Source: Saccharothrix luteola
GTDB lineage: Bacteria; Actinomycetota; Actinomycetes; Mycobacteriales; Pseudonocardiaceae
Assembly (NCBI RefSeq): GCF_020859565.1
Contig: NZ_JAJHUO010000051.1
Location: forward strand, 20,808 to 55,776
DNA: 34,969 nt
Direction: 5' to 3'
Both the position numbers and the translations under genes were made by a program. Below, one piece after another: positions 21,994-29,575 of this stretch. The notes under the pieces are model-generated. The model searched no databases. It worked only from the letters and a program-made list of their open reading frames with translations, and had not been told where the DNA came from. Position 1 is the stretch's first letter. Each line of letters starts with the position of its first letter.

Positions 21994-22587
21994 GTGGCGG
22001 TCGTGACGGGCGGGAACCGGGGCATCGGGCTGGAGGTGTGCCGCCAGCCGGCCGCGCTCGGCCACGCCGTGGTGCTGACCGCGTGACGCGGAGAAGGCCG
22101 GGTCGGCGGCGCACCTGACCACGCGGCACGGGCGGCTGGACGTGCCGGTGGGCAACGCGGCCATCCACTACGACACCTGGCAGCGCGCGTCGTCGGCCGA
22201 TCCGGGGGTCGTGCGGGAGGCCATGGAGACCAACTTCCACGGGCCGTGGCGGATGGTCCTGGCCCTGCTGCCGCTGCTGCGGGCGGCCCGGCGCGCGCGG
22301 GTGGTGAACGTGTCGAGCGAGGCCGCGTCGCCGGCGTCGATGGGCGGCGGGACACCGGCCCACGGCACGTCGAAGGCCGCGTTGAACGCGCTGACCTCGA
22401 TGTTGGCCGCCGAGCTGCCGCGATGAAGGTCAACGCGGTGTGCCCGGGGTGGGTCGCCACGGACATGGGTGGTACCGGCGGCCGGCCGGTGGCGCAAGGC
22501 GCGGCGAGCGTGGTGCGGGCGGCGACGGTGCCCGACGACGGGCCGACCGGCGGGTTCTTCCGCGACGGGAAGCGGATTCCCCGGTAG
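21994..22587 (+). pseudogene. Decayed short-chain dehydrogenase/reductase
   Basis: Three consecutive fragments in different frames make one SDR. Fragment A has the cofactor motif VTGGNRGIGLEVCRQ and stops at 22086. Fragment B, from about 22085, has LDVPVGNAAIHYDTW and the catalytic-type GTSKAALNALTS, ending at 22426. Fragment C, from 22423, has MKVNAVCPGWVATDMGG to 22587. A missing CG in a CGCG run near 22083 explains the first shift, and a one-base loss near 22421 the second. About 25 codons between the cofactor motif and the NAA motif are also missing, so this is decay and not only sequencing error. The intact form would resemble carbonyl-reductase-type SDRs rather than FabG. Confidence 0.8.
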
Positions 22588-22609
22588 CGCGCCGGGGTAC
22601 TCCGCCGGC

Positions 22610-23233
22610 ATGAAATGGCGCATCGGTGTGGCGGCGGCGGTGCTGGTGGTGGTCGGGGTCCTGGTGGCGGCGGTGTTGGTGGTGCCCCGGTTCCTGACGG
22701 GCGCGGACACGATCGACCGCAGCCAGCCGGCGTTGCTGCAGTCGTTGCGGGACTTGAGCCAGTACCACGCCTCGGCGGGCGAGTTCCAGGTGGTGCTCGA
22801 CATCGAGCGCGACGTCCGGTACGTGCCGTCGGCGTTGGCCGGGCAGCGGACGCTGTTCGTGGCGGCCGGCACGGTGAACGCCTACGTCGACTTCGGCGGG
22901 TTGGCCGAGGACGCGCTGCGGGTCTCGCCGACGAACGCGTCCGGCGAGGCGCGCAAGGTGCAGCTGGCGTTGCCCGGTGCGGTGCTGGACAAGCCGAACC
23001 TGGACCAGGAGCGGTGCTACGTGTTCGCGCAGGAGCGCGGGCTGTTCGACCGGCTGGCGTCGTTGGTGGAGACGCAGGACCAGCAGCCGTTCTACGTGGC
23101 GGCGGAGCAGAAGATCTCCGACGCGGCGCGGGAGTCCGGGCTGGTGCAGCGGGCCGACGACAACACCCGCAAGATGCTGACCGGCATGTTCGGCGCGCTG
23201 GGGTACCAGGTCGAGTTCACGAACCTGGACTGA
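22610..23233 (+). CDS. DUF4230 membrane-anchored protein
   Basis: This 207-residue protein begins with one N-terminal transmembrane helix (about residues 5-28, IGVAAAVLVVVGVLVAAVLVVPRFL). An extracytoplasmic part follows with DLSQYHASAGEFQVVLDIERDVRYVPSALAGQRTLFVAAGTVNAYVDFGGL and VQLALPGAVLDKPNLDQERCYVFAQERGLFDRL, which is the DUF4230 pattern. The function of the family is unknown. The ribosome-binding site is weak. It is 22 bases after the SDR remnant, and its end overlaps the convergent tetR by 17 bases. Confidence 0.85.
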   Translation: MKWRIGVAAAVLVVVGVLVAAVLVVPRFLTGADTIDRSQPALLQSLRDLSQYHASAGEFQVVLDIERDVRYVPSALAGQRTLFVAAGTVNAYVDFGGLAEDALRVSPTNASGEARKVQLALPGAVLDKPNLDQERCYVFAQERGLFDRLASLVETQDQQPFYVAAEQKISDAARESGLVQRADDNTRKMLTGMFGALGYQVEFTNLD

Positions 23234-23870
23234 GCCAGGCCGCCATCGCGTCGAGGACCACGCCCAGCCCGAACGCGAACTCGTCGGCGAAGTCGTAGCC
23301 GGGCCGCAGGACGTGCTCGGTCGCCATCTCCACGAGGTGCGGGTACTCGCCCGACGCGAAGCGCCGCATGATGTCCCCCGTCACCTCGGTCGCGGAATCG
23401 GGGCCGTGGAACGGGAGCGCGGCCTCCTGCACGGCGAACCCGTACACGTAGCTGTCCAGCAGGGCGAGGGCGTGCGCGGTGAGCGCGACGGTGAAGCCGG
23501 CGTGGCGCAGGGTGCCGATGGTCGCGTCGTGGTGCCGCAGCGTCGCCGGACCGGGCGCGGTGCGCGACTCCAGGAGCCCGACCGCCCAGGGGTGGCGTCC
23601 GAGCACCTCGCGCGCGGAGTTCGCCCGCTTGACCATCTCCCGCCGCCAGTCGCCGCCGGGCGTGGGCAGCTCCATCCGGCTGAAGACCAGGTCCACGATG
23701 CCGTCGAGGATCTCGTCCTTGTTCGCCACGTGGTGGTAGACCGACATCGGCTTGACCTCGAGCGCGTCGGCGAGCGACCGCATGGTCAACGCCCCGATGC
23801 CGCCCGCGTCGGCGATCGCGACGGCGGCGCGCAGCACGCGGTCCCGGCTGAGCGGTGCGCCCTTCGGCAC
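23217..23870 (-). CDS. TetR-family regulator (TetR_C type)
   Basis: This 217-residue repressor starts at a GTG with GGAGG 6 bases upstream. The HTH lies at about residues 8-55 (LSRDRVLRAAVAIADAGGIGALTMRSLADALEVKPMSVYHHVANKDEILDGIVDLVF). The C-terminal domain (VALTAHALALLDSYVYGFAVQEAALPF, YDFADEFAFGLGVVLDAMAAWL) is of the tetracycline-repressor type. It is divergent from the DUF4386 gene across a 92-base gap rich in palindromes, the usual arrangement for a repressor controlling itself and a neighbouring membrane protein. Confidence 0.93.
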   Translation of the reverse strand: MPKGAPLSRDRVLRAAVAIADAGGIGALTMRSLADALEVKPMSVYHHVANKDEILDGIVDLVFSRMELPTPGGDWRREMVKRANSAREVLGRHPWAVGLLESRTAPGPATLRHHDATIGTLRHAGFTVALTAHALALLDSYVYGFAVQEAALPFHGPDSATEVTGDIMRRFASGEYPHLVEMATEHVLRPGYDFADEFAFGLGVVLDAMAAWLSPGS

Positions 23871-23895
23871 TCGTGACCTCCGGTGGTGACAGGTT

Positions 23896-23934
23896 CGTAC
23901 TTTGTACGGTACCGTCCGCCTTACTTAGTAAGGC
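23896..23934. promoter_or_regulatory. Clustered palindromes in the tetR/DUF4386 intergenic region
   Basis: Three perfect dyads occur in 39 bases: CGTAC-TTT-GTACG (23896-23908), ACGGTACCGT (23906-23915) and GCCTTAC-TTA-GTAAGGC (23918-23934). The last, with 7-base arms and an odd-length centre, is the best candidate for the TetR operator shared by both divergent genes. Confidence 0.6.
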
Positions 23935-23962
23935 TGGTGCGTCGCCGTCGGAGGGAAGACCC

Positions 23963-24538
23963 ATGTCATCGAGAACCACCGGACGGGCCATCGGAGCGCT
24001 GTTCCTGCTGGCGTTCCTCGCGTACGGCATCGGCACCGCCCTGGCCGGCTCGGCGTCGGTTCCGGTGGGAGCGCTGCTCATGCTGGCGAACTCGGCCATC
24101 GTGGCGGGCATCGGCGTGCTGGCGTTCCCGGTGCTGCGGCCGCACAGCGAGCTCACCGCGCACGCGTACCTGGTCGGACGGGCGGTGGAGGCGGCGTTGC
24201 TGGCCGTCGGCGTCGTCTTCCTGCTGCTGCCGGAACCGGTGCCGGCGGGCAACCACTACAGCTACCAGGTCGCGATGATGGCCGTGGGCTCGGTGGGCGT
24301 GCTGTTCTGCCGGGTCCTGCTCCGCGCCCGCCTGGTCCCCCGCGCCATCGCGGTGTGGGGCGTGGTCGGCTACGCCGTCTTCCTGCTGGGCGCGGTCCTC
24401 GAAGTCCTCGGCTACGGCGTCGGCGTGGCGCTGTCCGTCCCGGGCGGCCTGTTCGAGATCGCGCTGGGCGTGCTGCTGATCGCCAAGGGGTTCGCCGCCC
24501 GGTCCGAGGTCGACCGGGAACCGGCGATGGCGCGCTAG
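23963..24538 (+). CDS. DUF4386 integral membrane protein
   Basis: This 191-residue protein has about six hydrophobic helices, from AIGALFLLAFLAYGIGTALAG through LEVLGYGVGVALSVPGGLFEIALGVLLIAKGF, with the layout of the DUF4386 family. A GAGGGA ribosome-binding site precedes the ATG. The family has no known transport or enzyme activity. DUF4386 genes are very often divergent from TetR regulators, as here, which suggests an inducible membrane response. The stop overlaps that of the next convergent gene by CTAG. Confidence 0.88.
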   Translation: MSSRTTGRAIGALFLLAFLAYGIGTALAGSASVPVGALLMLANSAIVAGIGVLAFPVLRPHSELTAHAYLVGRAVEAALLAVGVVFLLLPEPVPAGNHYSYQVAMMAVGSVGVLFCRVLLRARLVPRAIAVWGVVGYAVFLLGAVLEVLGYGVGVALSVPGGLFEIALGVLLIAKGFAARSEVDREPAMAR

Positions 24539-24880
24539 CGCATCGTCGCGCCGCCCGCCCTGGCCGAGGCGAGGACGGTCTCGCGGTGCAAGGCGGGCAC
24601 GGGGGTGCTGCCCGCCTCGGTCGCGTGGACCGATCAGCAGCACCCTCTGCCGGACTTCGCGGAGCGCCAGGATCCCGACCGCCGGCGCGGTGAGGAGGAT
24701 GCCGCCGACGAGGGCGAGCACGTCCCCGTCGGCCCGGAACAGCAGCAGGATCCCGAAGAACGCGGGCAGCACCGCGAACGCCACTGCCGTGCCGAACCCC
24801 CGGGACCAGGGGTTGAGCCGGATCGTCTCGACGTGCTCGCCGAGCGCGGGCTCCGGTCGGCCTTCCGAGTCCTCGGTCAT
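24535..24880 (-). pseudogene. Small two-helix membrane protein interrupted by a frameshift
   Basis: The ATG at 24880 has a strong GGGAGGG ribosome-binding site. The first 80 residues contain two hydrophobic helices (FGTAVAFAVLPAFFGILLLF and VLALVGGILLTAPAVGIL). After REVRQRVLLI the frame runs on as an Arg-rich shadow through the whole DUF4386 gene. In the +1 frame the sequence instead gives a normal-looking tail (VHATEAGSTPVPALHRETVLASARAGG) ending at the TAG at 24535-24537, exactly tail-to-tail with the DUF4386 stop. One extra G near 24630 explains this. It may be a mutation or a sequencing error. The family is not recognised. Confidence 0.6.
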
Positions 24881-24961
24881 GGTGCCCTCCCCGTCCCGGA
24901 CCTGCGATCACGTCGACCGCCGGCGTGCCGGAGGACACCGGGGCGCCGGTCCGGAACGGCG

Positions 24962-24967
24962 TATGCT
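24962..24967 (+). promoter_or_regulatory. Possible -10 element of the pseudouridine synthase gene
   Basis: TATGCT ends 8 bases before the ATG at 24976, which would give a leaderless or nearly leaderless transcript. No convincing -35 hexamer was found. Confidence 0.35.
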
Positions 24968-24975
24968 GCCCGACG

Positions 24976-25878
24976 ATGAGGCGCAAGCTCCGGCCGCCGC
25001 TCGACCAGCGCCACGGCCTCGACCCGGCACGCCTGCGGTTCCCCGACGAGGGGCCGTGGGCGACCGTTCGCGATCACCTGGTCGAGCGGCTGCCCCGGGT
25101 CGCGCCCGAGCGGATCGACCTGATGCTCGCCGAAGGCCGCGTCTACGACCTCGCCGGGCCCATCGCGCCGGACGCCGCGTTCACGCCCGGCGGCGCGGTG
25201 TGGTTCCACCGCGACCTGCCCGACGAGGTGGCGGTGCCGTTCGAGATCCGGGTCGTGCACCGCGACGACGCCATCCTCGTGGTCGACAAGCCGCACTTCC
25301 TGGCCACCATCCCGCGCGGCAAGCACGTGGTCGAGACGGCGCTCGTCCGGCTGCGCCGCGACCTCGGGCTGCCGCACCTGAGCCCGGCGCACCGGCTGGA
25401 CCGCGTGACCGCCGGGTTGGTCATGTTCGTGGTCGAACCGACCTTGCGCGGCAAGTACCAGACCCTGTTCGCCGACCGCGCGGTGCGCAAGGAGTACGAG
25501 GCCATCGCGCCGCACGACCCCGCGTTGACGCTGCCGAGGACCGTCAGCAGCCGGATCGTCAAGGTCAAGGGCGTCATCACCGCGCAGGAGGTGCCCGGTC
25601 CGCCCAACGCCGAGACGCGGGTCGAACTGGTCGAGCACCGCGACGGCTGGGGCCGCTACCGGCTCGTGCCCCTCACCGGCCGCACGCACCAGCTCCGCCT
25701 GCACATGGCGTCGCTCGGCGTGCCGATCCGCCACGACGACTTCTACCCCGTCCTGCGCGAGAAGCCCTTGGACGACTTCACCGAGCCGCTGCAACTGCTG
25801 GCGAAGGTGCTCGAGTTCACCGATCCGGTGACGGGCGAGCACCGTCGCTTCACCAGCGGCCTCCGGCTCGACCTCTAG
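24976..25878 (+). CDS. RluA-family pseudouridine synthase
   Basis: This enzyme isomerises uridine to pseudouridine in rRNA or tRNA. The 300-residue protein has the catalytic motif HRLDRVTAGL with Asp142, the preceding VVDKPHFLATIP strand, and the late GRTHQLRLHMASLGVPI motif, all hallmarks of the RluA group. The N-terminal 90 residues are shorter than a full S4 domain but contain ERIDLMLAEGRVYDL. No ribosome-binding site is clear and a TATGCT element lies just upstream. The target base cannot be assigned. The stop shares CTAG with the DUF305 gene. Confidence 0.92.
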   Translation: MRRKLRPPLDQRHGLDPARLRFPDEGPWATVRDHLVERLPRVAPERIDLMLAEGRVYDLAGPIAPDAAFTPGGAVWFHRDLPDEVAVPFEIRVVHRDDAILVVDKPHFLATIPRGKHVVETALVRLRRDLGLPHLSPAHRLDRVTAGLVMFVVEPTLRGKYQTLFADRAVRKEYEAIAPHDPALTLPRTVSSRIVKVKGVITAQEVPGPPNAETRVELVEHRDGWGRYRLVPLTGRTHQLRLHMASLGVPIRHDDFYPVLREKPLDDFTEPLQLLAKVLEFTDPVTGEHRRFTSGLRLDL

Positions 25879-26441
25879 TCCAGGTAGCCGAGCATCTGCG
25901 CGATCTGCGCGGTGCGGGACTGGAAGATCCGCTCCGCCAGCTCTTTCGCCTGCGGGTTGACGCCGCCCTCCTTCTCCAGCTTCGCCATCGCCACCGCGTT
26001 GTGCTGGTGGCCGATGAGCAGGTTGAGGAACGCCTTCTCGAACTCGGCGGACCCGGTCGCGGCCACTTCCGCGATGGCCTCCGGGCTGGTGGAGTGGTCG
26101 CCGCCGTGGCCGGCGTGCAGCTGCGGGTCGTCGCCCGCGGTCTCCGGCTGCTGCCAGTCGGCGAGCCACTTCGTCATCGAGTCCACTTCGGACAGCTGGG
26201 TGACCTCGATGGCCGCGGCCAGGGTCTTCACCTCCGCGCGCACGGGGCCGTCCTCGGCCAGGCGCACGATCTCCAGCCCGGTCTTGTGGTGCGGCACGGA
26301 CATCTGCAGGAACATCACGTCGGTCTGGTTGAACTCGTTGCTCTCCACCACGGTCGGAGCCGGCGGCGGGGTCGCCGCGGGGGTGGAGCCGCAACCGGCC
26401 AGCACGAGCACACCGGCCACCAGGGCTGCGAGGCGTCGCAA
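25875..26441 (-). CDS. DUF305 lipoprotein
   Basis: This 188-residue surface lipoprotein starts at a TTG with AAGGAG 6 bases upstream (the frame is open from 26480, but that part lacks a signal). The lipobox LVLAGC gives lipidation at a Cys near residue 18. A Pro/Ala linker follows, then the DUF305 four-helix region with the His/Met-rich motifs FLQMSVPHHKTGLEI and LLIGHQHNAVAMA. DUF305 proteins are often linked to copper or other metal handling, which suits the adjacent copper-dependent LPMO, but no direct link is shown. It is downstream of the LPMO gene on the same strand, behind a strong hairpin. Confidence 0.9.
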   Translation of the reverse strand: MRRLAALVAGVLVLAGCGSTPAATPPPAPTVVESNEFNQTDVMFLQMSVPHHKTGLEIVRLAEDGPVRAEVKTLAAAIEVTQLSEVDSMTKWLADWQQPETAGDDPQLHAGHGGDHSTSPEAIAEVAATGSAEFEKAFLNLLIGHQHNAVAMAKLEKEGGVNPQAKELAERIFQSRTAQIAQMLGYLD

Positions 26442-26463
26442 GGTCGTCTCCTTCGCCGGACGG

Positions 26464-26498
26464 CCCGCCCGCGCCGTCACAGGGTCGGCGCGGACGGG
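26464..26498 (-). terminator. Strong terminator hairpin after the LPMO gene
   Basis: On the minus-strand transcript a 13-base-pair G/C-rich stem with one G-U wobble closes a 9-base loop (plus-strand arms 26464-26476 and 26486-26498). It lies 31 bases beyond the LPMO stop and 23 bases before the DUF305 start, separating the two units. Confidence 0.65.
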
Positions 26499-26528
26499 CT
26501 GCGGTCACATCGGCTCTGCGTCAGGGTT

Positions 26529-27269
26529 TCAGAGCCGCTGCCACAGGGACGCGGTGTTCGGCGGCTCCCAGCCCACGAGGGACGTGTGGGCCTGGATGCA
26601 GCGGTAGCCCACGCCGCCGTACGTCACCTGCGAACCGACCGAGTACGCGGTGTTGGCCGCCCACGTGCCGCCCGCGGGGGGCTGCGTCGTGGTAGTCGTC
26701 GGCCGCGTGGTGGTGGTCGGCGTGGTCGTGGTGGTCGGCGTGCCGCCACCGGAGCCCACCTGGAGGTCGACGCACGAGTAGAACGCCATGGGCGTGTCGG
26801 CGATGTTCCAGATGGCCAGCAGCTTGATCCGGCCGGTGCGACCGCCCAGGCTGACGTTGTGCGTCACGGTGGCCGCGGGCTGCCTGCCGCCGTCGTTGAA
26901 CTCGGCGATCCGGGTGCCGCCGACGTAGTACTCCCACGTGCTGGTGGCGTGCCGGGCGGTGAGCGTCCAGTTGAACGTCACGCTGTTGCCGACCTGGGTG
27001 GTGGGCCAGGCCCGGCCGTCGTCGTTGAGCTGGGCGAACTGGCTCAACCCGGCGTGGCAGTTGCGCTGGCCCTTCGGGCCCTCCACGCTCTGCGGCTCGT
27101 AGACGATCGGGCCGCAGTTGGAGACTCGGCCCTGCGCGCACATCGCTTGCCTGCTGGGCGGCGACGAGATGTAGCCGTGCGCGCTCGCCGTCCCCGCCGA
27201 CATCACGACGAAGAACGGGGTGATGCCCACGGCGGCCAGTGCCACCGCGAGCTTGCGTTTCAGGCTCAT
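26529..27269 (-). CDS. Secreted AA10 lytic polysaccharide monooxygenase with CBM5/12
   Basis: This copper enzyme oxidatively cleaves crystalline chitin or cellulose outside the cell. The signal peptide ends at ASA, leaving His31 as the new N-terminus (HGYISSPPSRQAMC). With His107 (TARHATSTWEYYV) it forms the copper histidine brace. The catalytic domain covers residues 31-173. A Thr-rich linker at about 176-200 leads to a C-terminal CBM5/12 chitin-binding module (WAANTAYSVGSQVTYGGVGYRCIQAHTS...GWEP). The 246-residue length is normal. AGGAG lies 8 bases before the ATG. The attached CBM5/12 and an upstream DasR-type site favour chitin as substrate. Confidence 0.95.
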   Translation of the reverse strand: MSLKRKLAVALAAVGITPFFVVMSAGTASAHGYISSPPSRQAMCAQGRVSNCGPIVYEPQSVEGPKGQRNCHAGLSQFAQLNDDGRAWPTTQVGNSVTFNWTLTARHATSTWEYYVGGTRIAEFNDGGRQPAATVTHNVSLGGRTGRIKLLAIWNIADTPMAFYSCVDLQVGSGGGTPTTTTTPTTTTRPTTTTTQPPAGGTWAANTAYSVGSQVTYGGVGYRCIQAHTSLVGWEPPNTASLWQRL

Positions 27270-27384
27270 GTGTCCAGCTCCTTCGGAGGAAACCCGGAGG
27301 GGGTCTCCAAGGCAGGGTCCATTTCCGCGGCGGCCGGAACACGCGACGCGTGACGAACCGGGAACGGTGCGTCACACTCCGCGA

Positions 27385-27400
27385 TGTGGTCTAGACCATA
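27385..27400. promoter_or_regulatory. DasR-type dre site upstream of the LPMO gene
   Basis: The perfect 12-base palindrome TGGTCTAGACCA (27387-27398) matches the core of the DasR-responsive element (ACTGGTCTAGACCAGT-like). It lies about 118 bases before the LPMO start. DasR is a GntR-family repressor relieved by amino-sugar phosphates, controlling chitin genes in Streptomyces. Confidence 0.75.
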
Positions 27401-27537
27401 ATCGTGAACGTCATCCGGGTCAAGGATCTGAACCGACTGGTCCAGCCGCGCGCAGCCCTGACTGTGAACGCGTCGCCCGTCGACTCGATTGGTCCCACCG
27501 GTGTGATCCGGCGGCCGGTTGACCGACACTGGGCCGC

Positions 27538-28128
27538 ATGGAGGAGCACGAGGTCATCGCGGACGACGGCCGCGTGTTGTGGGCGGCCGAATCGGGACGC
27601 GCCGACGCGGGGCGGGAGCCGCTGGTGCTGTGCCACGGCGACCCCGGACCGGGGGACGCGTTCGACGGGCTCGCCGCGCTGCCGGCCGACCGGGTGCGGG
27701 TGATCCGCTGGGGCGGGCGCGACGGCGACGGGTCCGAGGGGCCGGTGGCCCGCGCGCTCGCCGACCTCGAGGCCGTCAGGGTCCACTTCGGACTGCCGGG
27801 GATGGCCCTGCTGGGCCATTCCCGGGGCGCGGACGTGGCGCTGAGCTACGCCCTGGCGCACCCGGACCGGGTCTCGTCGCTGGTCTGCGTCTCCGGCGCC
27901 GGACAGGGGTGGGACGGGGAGGAACTGATGGCCCGCTGCCGCGGCCTGGACGTCCCGACGCTGATCGTGGACGGCGCGGCGGACGTGCGGCCCGGGTGGG
28001 CGGTGGACTCGCCGGCCGCCGCGCTGCCGGACGTGGCGCGGGTCGTGCTGCCCGGCGCGGGCCACCTGCCGTGGGTCGAGTCGCCGGGGTCGTTCGGGTG
28101 GGCCGTGCTCGCGCACCTGGACCGGTGA
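27538..28128 (+). CDS. Small alpha/beta hydrolase
   Basis: This 196-residue cytoplasmic hydrolase has its oxyanion-side motif LVLCHGDPGPGD, the nucleophile Ser95 in LLGHSRGADVALSYA, an Asp in LIVDGAADVRP (about 145) and the His in LPGAGHLPWVE (about 175). This is a complete triad of the proline-iminopeptidase/haloperoxidase-like group. It is about 70 residues shorter than usual because the cap domain between YALAHPDRVSSLVCVSGAG and the acid strand is nearly absent. That implies an open active site and perhaps unusual substrates. No signal peptide is seen. It is divergent from the LPMO gene and convergent with the chitinase gene. Confidence 0.87.
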   Translation: MEEHEVIADDGRVLWAAESGRADAGREPLVLCHGDPGPGDAFDGLAALPADRVRVIRWGGRDGDGSEGPVARALADLEAVRVHFGLPGMALLGHSRGADVALSYALAHPDRVSSLVCVSGAGQGWDGEELMARCRGLDVPTLIVDGAADVRPGWAVDSPAAALPDVARVVLPGAGHLPWVESPGSFGWAVLAHLDR

Positions 28129-28133
28129 CGCGG

Positions 28134-28160
28134 GACGGGGGCCGCCGCGCGACCCCCGTC
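28134..28160. terminator. Bidirectional terminator hairpin
   Basis: GACGGGGG and CCCCCGTC form a perfect 8-base stem around 11 bases, in the 39-base gap between the convergent alpha/beta hydrolase and GH19 genes. It can act on both transcripts. Confidence 0.7.
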
Positions 28161-28167
28161 ACCACCC

Positions 28168-29235
28168 CTAGCAGTACAGGTTGGCGCCGGCGGGCACGCC
28201 CAGGATGCCCACGAACCGCTGGTAGGCGTCGACCCGGCTCTGGACCTGCGCCGGGTTGCGCCCGCCGCACTCCAGCGACCCGTTGATGCTGCGGATCGTC
28301 TCGCCGAAGCCGTAGCCGTTGACCATCGCGTTGTGCGGGGTCATCGCGCCCGGGCCGGACTGCGTGTTCCAGTACCAGAGGGCGGTCTTCCAGGCCACCG
28401 AGGCGTCGTTCTGCACCAGCCACGGGTTGGTCAGCAGCGGCAGGCCGAGCGCGTCGCCCGCCGCCTTGTAGTTGAAGTTCCAGCTGAGCTGGATGGGACC
28501 GCGGCCGTAGTAGGCCGCCTGGCCCGCGGGACAGCCGTAGGGCTGACCCGCGTCGCAGTAGTGCGGGTAGTTCGCCTGGTTCTGCTCGACGATGTGCACC
28601 AGCCCGCCGGTCTCGTGGTTGGCGTTGGCCAGGAACGCCGCCGCCTCCTGCTTGCGGACGGTGTCCGAGCCGGTCTTGGCGAAACCGGGGTACGCGCCGA
28701 GCGCGGCCGTGAGCCCGGCGTAGGTGTAGAACGGGTTCCGGTTCGGGAACATCTGCCGGAACTGCGCCTCGCTCACCACGAAGCCGCCCGGCGCGGGCGT
28801 GCTGGTCGTGGTGGTCGGGGTCGAGCCGCAGCTGTGGGGGTTCCAGTACCAGGTGCTGATGACCGGGTCGTAGCCCGGGTTGTCGTGCTCGGCGATGTAG
28901 TACTTGCCGTCGGTGTAGCGCACGATGCTGCCGGCGGTGTACCACTGGCCCTGCACCCACGCCGGGTGGTCGCAGGCGGGCGGCGGCGTCGTGCCACCGC
29001 CGCAGGTGCCCTGGTCGGCCCAGACCGCGGCCGAGCCCGGGGTCTCGTTCTGGGTCCACCACTTGGCCTGCCAGTTGTGCCCGGCGTGCGACGCCGTCAT
29101 GCCGCCGGTGTAGACGGCCGACGAGGTCCAGGCGGACGCACAGGCCGCCGCGGCGGCGGTGTTGGCCACCGCGACGGTCAGCGCCGCCCCGACCACGAAA
29201 GCGGCGATCGCCGCCACTGCGCGGAATCTCGACAC
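28168..29235 (-). CDS. Secreted GH19 chitinase with two CBM5/12-type modules
   Basis: This endochitinase hydrolyses beta-1,4-GlcNAc polymers by inversion. From the GTG at 29235 (another GTG at 29244 is possible) it has 355 residues. The signal peptide ends near residue 31 (AAAAA). A first chitin-binding module lies at about 32-78 (CASAW...GHNWQAKWWTQNETPG), a second at about 88-136 (WVQGQWYTAGSIVRYTDGKYYIAEH), then a Thr linker and the GH19 catalytic domain at about 152-355. The catalytic pair is Glu208 in NANHETGG and Glu217 in HIVEQ, spaced by 9 as in bacterial GH19 enzymes. YYGRGPIQLSWNFNY is the substrate-cleft motif. It carries a dre site and a CebR-like box upstream. Confidence 0.95.
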   Translation of the reverse strand: MSRFRAVAAIAAFVVGAALTVAVANTAAAAACASAWTSSAVYTGGMTASHAGHNWQAKWWTQNETPGSAAVWADQGTCGGGTTPPPACDHPAWVQGQWYTAGSIVRYTDGKYYIAEHDNPGYDPVISTWYWNPHSCGSTPTTTTSTPAPGGFVVSEAQFRQMFPNRNPFYTYAGLTAALGAYPGFAKTGSDTVRKQEAAAFLANANHETGGLVHIVEQNQANYPHYCDAGQPYGCPAGQAAYYGRGPIQLSWNFNYKAAGDALGLPLLTNPWLVQNDASVAWKTALWYWNTQSGPGAMTPHNAMVNGYGFGETIRSINGSLECGGRNPAQVQSRVDAYQRFVGILGVPAGANLYC

Positions 29236-29295
29236 AAAGATCACTCTTTTCCGTTCGAGCGCCCTCGGACGTGTGACGGGGGCCACTCAACCGGA

Positions 29296-29311
29296 AATGG
29301 TCTACACCAGT
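29296..29311. promoter_or_regulatory. DasR-type dre site upstream of the GH19 chitinase gene
   Basis: AATGGTCTACACCAGT fits the dre consensus (ACTGGTCTACACCAGT-like) and lies about 60 bases before the chitinase start. It belongs to the 340-base intergenic region 29236-29575, which otherwise holds only the CebR-like box and no gene that I can support. Confidence 0.75.
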
Positions 29312-29353
29312 CAAGGGTGAAAGCGAATTATTCGCACATTCGCGCCGACCCCG

Positions 29354-29367
29354 TGGGAGCGCTCACA
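29354..29367. promoter_or_regulatory. CebR-like box between the GH19 and VCBS-like genes
   Basis: TGGGAGCGCTCACA differs from the CebR operator TGGGAGCGCTCCCA at one position. It is about 119 bases from the chitinase start and 209 from the divergent gene at 29576, so it may act on either. Confidence 0.5.
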
Positions 29368-29575
29368 CGAACGGCGGCACCACCACTCCGACGCGGTCGC
29401 GCCCACCCGTCCGTCCACAGAGGACATTCATCGACAGCCGACCTCGACTGTGACGTGCGCCACACCGTGGAACGGCGCCGGTCACCGCCCGTCTCCTGGT
29501 TGTCGACGCGATCGCGTCCGGGGGAACCGGTGCCACGAGGTGTCTTCGTGGTGCCCGAAAACAGGGGGAATCGTT

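Noticed and set aside
24061..24076. TGGGAGCGCT half of a CebR box
   Set aside because: Only the left half matches. It lies inside the DUF4386 coding region, where it encodes Val-Gly-Ala-Leu.
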